In this document: positions 60,976-64,000 of the stretch, piece after piece
How the letters are laid out: each line of letters starts with the position of its first letter
How positions within the stretch are numbered: position 1 is the first letter of the stretch
Assembly (NCBI GenBank): GCA_013397115.1
Contig: VWZW01004108.1
Span: 992,001-1,056,000 of the forward strand
Direction of reading: 5' to 3'
DNA: 64,000 bases
Source of the DNA: Edolisoma coerulescens
Lineage: Eukaryota > Chordata > Aves > Passeriformes > Campephagidae
Notes under the pieces: model-generated
Told to the model about the DNA's origin: nothing
The model's database searches: none
Seen by the model: only the letters and a program-made list of their open reading frames with translations
Position numbers and translations under genes: made by a program

Positions 60976-62454
60976 GGAGACACCATGTAAATAGGCACAA
61001 GAGAAAGGGACAGATGGACTACTGAGGCTGTTAATACCATGAAGAAGGACTTTGGAGAATAGCAGAAATATATGGATCCTGGAGTTCATCTTTAGCACTG
61101 AGAGGCTTGCATGGTATGCTGGTGGAATGGAGAGTCAGTGGAGATGGAAGGAGCTGGAACAGTGCAGCAAAGGACTCTACCCAGAGACAGCTCTCTTTTC
61201 TTGGTGATTATAGGAAATGCAGCACAGCAGGAACAAAAGTACCATCCTATGGTGTGTTTGAAACAGTACACCAAATAATGAAATGGATTTAGGATTTATG
61301 TGGACAAATCCTTGAGTACTGCTGGGAAAAAAAAAAATAGCATCATTGAAAGTCCTTATGCCAGATGAGATTCTGGACAGACCTGAAAACTTTTAGTGAG
61401 TTACATTTTTATAAAGAAGTATTTAAACACTTAATATGCCATGCCTGGCACAATAGGAAGTGTGTTAGAAAGCTTGCGATGTAGGGCAGAAAGAGCTATG
61501 CTGAACTTTGAAAATATATGTAAAGAAAAGCTCTGGGGATTGGAGCAGTTCTCGATGGAAATGAACAGACTTGCAGGAGTCCTCAGTTAAAGAAAAAAAA
61601 ACAGCACAATGGAAGAGTTTTCTGAGAAAAAAAAAAAGCATAGAAATGAGGTATAAAGATGTTACTTAGAAATCAGTCGTGATACCATCAGTGAAACAAA
61701 CGGCTTTGAATGCTAAAAGGTATAAATTAGAAGGCAGGTAGCTGGGGATGAGATAAAGGATGACCTACTTGAAGAGAAGAAAGAGAATAAAGCTTTTCCT
61801 TCTCTGCCTGGTCCTAACTTTTTTTAATTCAAATAGCAATTAGCAACCGTCTTGAAAGCATGTCACTCTATTAGTGTTATTTCCAGTTTTGGAAAGAGGC
61901 CACTGTTAGCATGTTCTGAATAATGCTGGAAACATTGGGTTTTAAAAAGTTGGATTTCTGCATGGTGTGAATTCCCTGCTCTGGAAATAGGGTAGAAGCA
62001 AGTAAGTTAACTGAAATGCTAGAACAGTCATCTAACTTTATCTCAGGGTCTAAATCAATGTGGGAAACAGAAATTAACCACAGGTTTCCTTTAAGTGCAG
62101 AACTGCTTGCCCAGCGCTTCCTGAACGTATATAAAACAGTCTGTGGGCATGTATGCATTTTATATTAATAATAAATCTATGTACAATCAGGCATTTTAAC
62201 ATCAATCTTAATCTAGCAAGACCTGTTTTTTATCAATTGAACTGCTATTTTAATTGACTTCTAAAAATGAAGCAAAGACTGCTGTTAAATCTGATGAGCA
62301 TGATGCGTAGTAATACACTGATTAGAATGCAGCTCTGCTCCCTCCTGACTTTTGCATAACTTGAGGAACATGGTGTTGGATGCAGTCCAGGTTTTATAAC
62401 CGAGTGTCTACAAAATTGAAAAATTAATGCTTGGCCAGTCTTACTTATTTTTGC

Positions 62455-62492
62455 GGGGTTTTTTTGGTGGTTTTTTTTTTGTTTTTTTTTTT
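62455..62492. repeat. G/T-only low-complexity run
   Basis: 38 consecutive bases of only G and T, mostly T with scattered G. Low complexity. Confidence 0.85.
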
Positions 62493-64000
62493 AATAACAA
62501 CAATGAAAGTAACTCACTGGCCTTGGTTCAAAAGTCCTGCAGACACAGGCTTTGACAGCCATGTTCATTATTGCACTTAGCAAATGATCTCCCTTTATTT
62601 ACCAGTCTTACAGCAAATTCTGAAGATGGGACCAAGTCCTCTGCCAGGGTCTATGAGTTTTCATTGGCCCAAATCAAAACACAGACAAGGAAAGAATGCA
62701 ATTATCTCATCTGACTTACACATCAGACAGGGTGGACAGGGTATGCTTGGAAATTAAATCAAAAGAAGTGCATGTTTATGTGATACTTATACTGCAAAAT
62801 TTCTAGCTAAAAAACTAATGGAAGTAGAGTCAACAAATATTTTAAAAATATAGAATAAATGTATCTTTTTATTCACTTCTAACATTATTGAAATCAGCTG
62901 AATTTTCTCCCTATTTTCATTAGCTGATATTCCAACCTGACATTGCTTTCAGGAACCAGTTTTCCCTGGCTCATAGCAGAACACAAGTTCCAGCCACTCT
63001 CGGGGGGCTCCTTACTATGGTTTATGTATCTTGGAGGAGTCGTTTCATGAAGCCACTGGGATTTGAAATCAGCTTGTCAATAGCAACATTGAGATGAGTC
63101 CTCCTACCCATTTATGATCCTGTCTTGCCTTGAGAAGGGTGTTAAACTTAACTTTAATATGAGAAAGTAAACAAATGAGACATAAAATGTGCAATATAAG
63201 GGAAGTATTTTAACCTTATTTTAACTCTGTGAGTTTTCAATTACTGCTGCTTTCCACTTCACTGCTAATTCTGCCTCTGCTTGGTTTTCATTTTTATTTG
63301 TTGTATAGTCTCTGAAATTCAGATTGCAAGCAATTCGTATTCGAGGCTCTTCTTTCCCCCAACTGCATTCTACAATGATAGTAATAGCAAGAAGAATATT
63401 AAGCATGTACATAGAACATAAATGAATATGACATAGGGTATACCTCCTGCTTGTTTCCAGTTATTTTGCCACCAAGAGGATTTGTTTTCAGAAATTTTAA
63501 GAAGTTTGCTAAAAAACATATTGAACTTAAACCATCAATCTGTATACAAGCAAATGTAGTTGAACTGAGTATCACATTTTACTTGGGCTCCTTAACTATC
63601 ATTAGAGCATAAATTGTAACAGTTACAGCAGTCTACAGGGGTATATAGGTATTTTACAGCTATTGTAGATGAACACTATTAAAGTTAGACATGTGTGTAT
63701 ATAAAACTCCAGAAATGGTCGTTGAAGAAAGAACACCTGCTTCTTCTAGATTCTCAGATTATTTTGTATCTAAAAACAGAAAGAGGAAAGAAAAAAAAAT
63801 GTTCATTCTAATCACATCTTGAATTATTAACCAGGGTTTATTAACCATTTACTTGGTGGCTGTGCCTCCAGGTCTCAGAGGGGAGCAAGCACTGAGCCAC
63901 GCTCTGTGCTGACACCTGCACTGGCATTGTCTGTGCTGTAAGGAAGTTACTCATGGGAATGGAGTGATCAGATAAAATGTGGTAGATTAATGCAACAAGC

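Larger units (their letters stand above)
58833..64000 (+). other. TENM1 intron after exon 12, running off the window
   Basis: At least 5168 nt, starting gtaagg; no acceptor leading to a teneurin-like exon was found before the right edge. Contains a short CR1 fragment (60906-60975), several A-runs (near 60347-60361 and 61327-61339) and a G/T-only run (62455-62492). Nothing else recognised. Confidence 0.8.

Noticed and set aside
1..64000. CRISPR arrays, operons, tRNA or rRNA genes
   Set aside because: None seen; the sequence is vertebrate intron and exon.

Overview
The window is vertebrate nuclear DNA, most likely from a bird. It lies wholly inside one large multi-exon gene read left to right on the + strand: teneurin-1 (TENM1, also called ODZ1). 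Twelve coding exons (485-604, 2365-2626, 5174-5441, 10888-11031, 15659-15908, 16791-16811, 20236-20468, 30256-30410, 48387-48753, 50532-51042, 56115-56287, 58597-58832) join with consistent reading phase and GT..AG borders at every complete intron. They give an open stretch of 914 residues (2740 nt) with no stop or frameshift. The first exon is entered from an upstream intron and the last donor leads into an intron that runs off the right edge, so both gene ends lie outside.

The encoded part is the middle of the teneurin ectodomain. Exons 1-2 carry the transthyretin-like/carboxypeptidase-regulatory-like fold, exons 3-4 the FN-plug, exons 5-10 the NHL beta-propeller (several NHL repeats and the CDC..CDC cysteine cluster), and the end of exon 10 through exon 12 the start of the YD-repeat shell. 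Intracellular domain, membrane segment, EGF repeats, the rest of the YD shell and the Tox-GHH end are not here. Paralogue choice rests on motifs such as VVQEEI, GSCPERGT, NHHVLNP-type sequence after GGWS, NRDTRHS and FERRLR, which fit TENM1 as I remember it and differ from TENM2, TENM3 and TENM4.

The most interesting coding element is a 21-nt in-frame microexon (16791-16811, NRDTRH plus split codons) inside the propeller. It corresponds to the splice insert that in other teneurins controls adhesion-partner choice. A second point is exon 10, where 100 of 105 consecutive codons end in G or C, while exon 8 has 20 of 51.

About 96% of the window is intron. The introns contain three truncated CR1 LINE pieces (about 31492-31725 minus, 43381-43628 plus, 60906-60975 minus), a probable LTR remnant (about 44333-44670), a degenerate palindromic MITE-like element (36663-36732), a 43-bp perfect tandem duplication (29901-29986), a CTAG-rich decayed repeat field (39888-40330), a small CpG-rich patch (9241-9510) and several perfect hairpins. 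The CR1 types argue for a bird or other sauropsid. I saw no RNA genes, CRISPR arrays, bacterial features or convincing second protein-coding gene. No single undescribed system stands out; the best leads are the microexon, a possible truncated isoform from readthrough of the exon 8 donor, and the local GC-biased codon patch.
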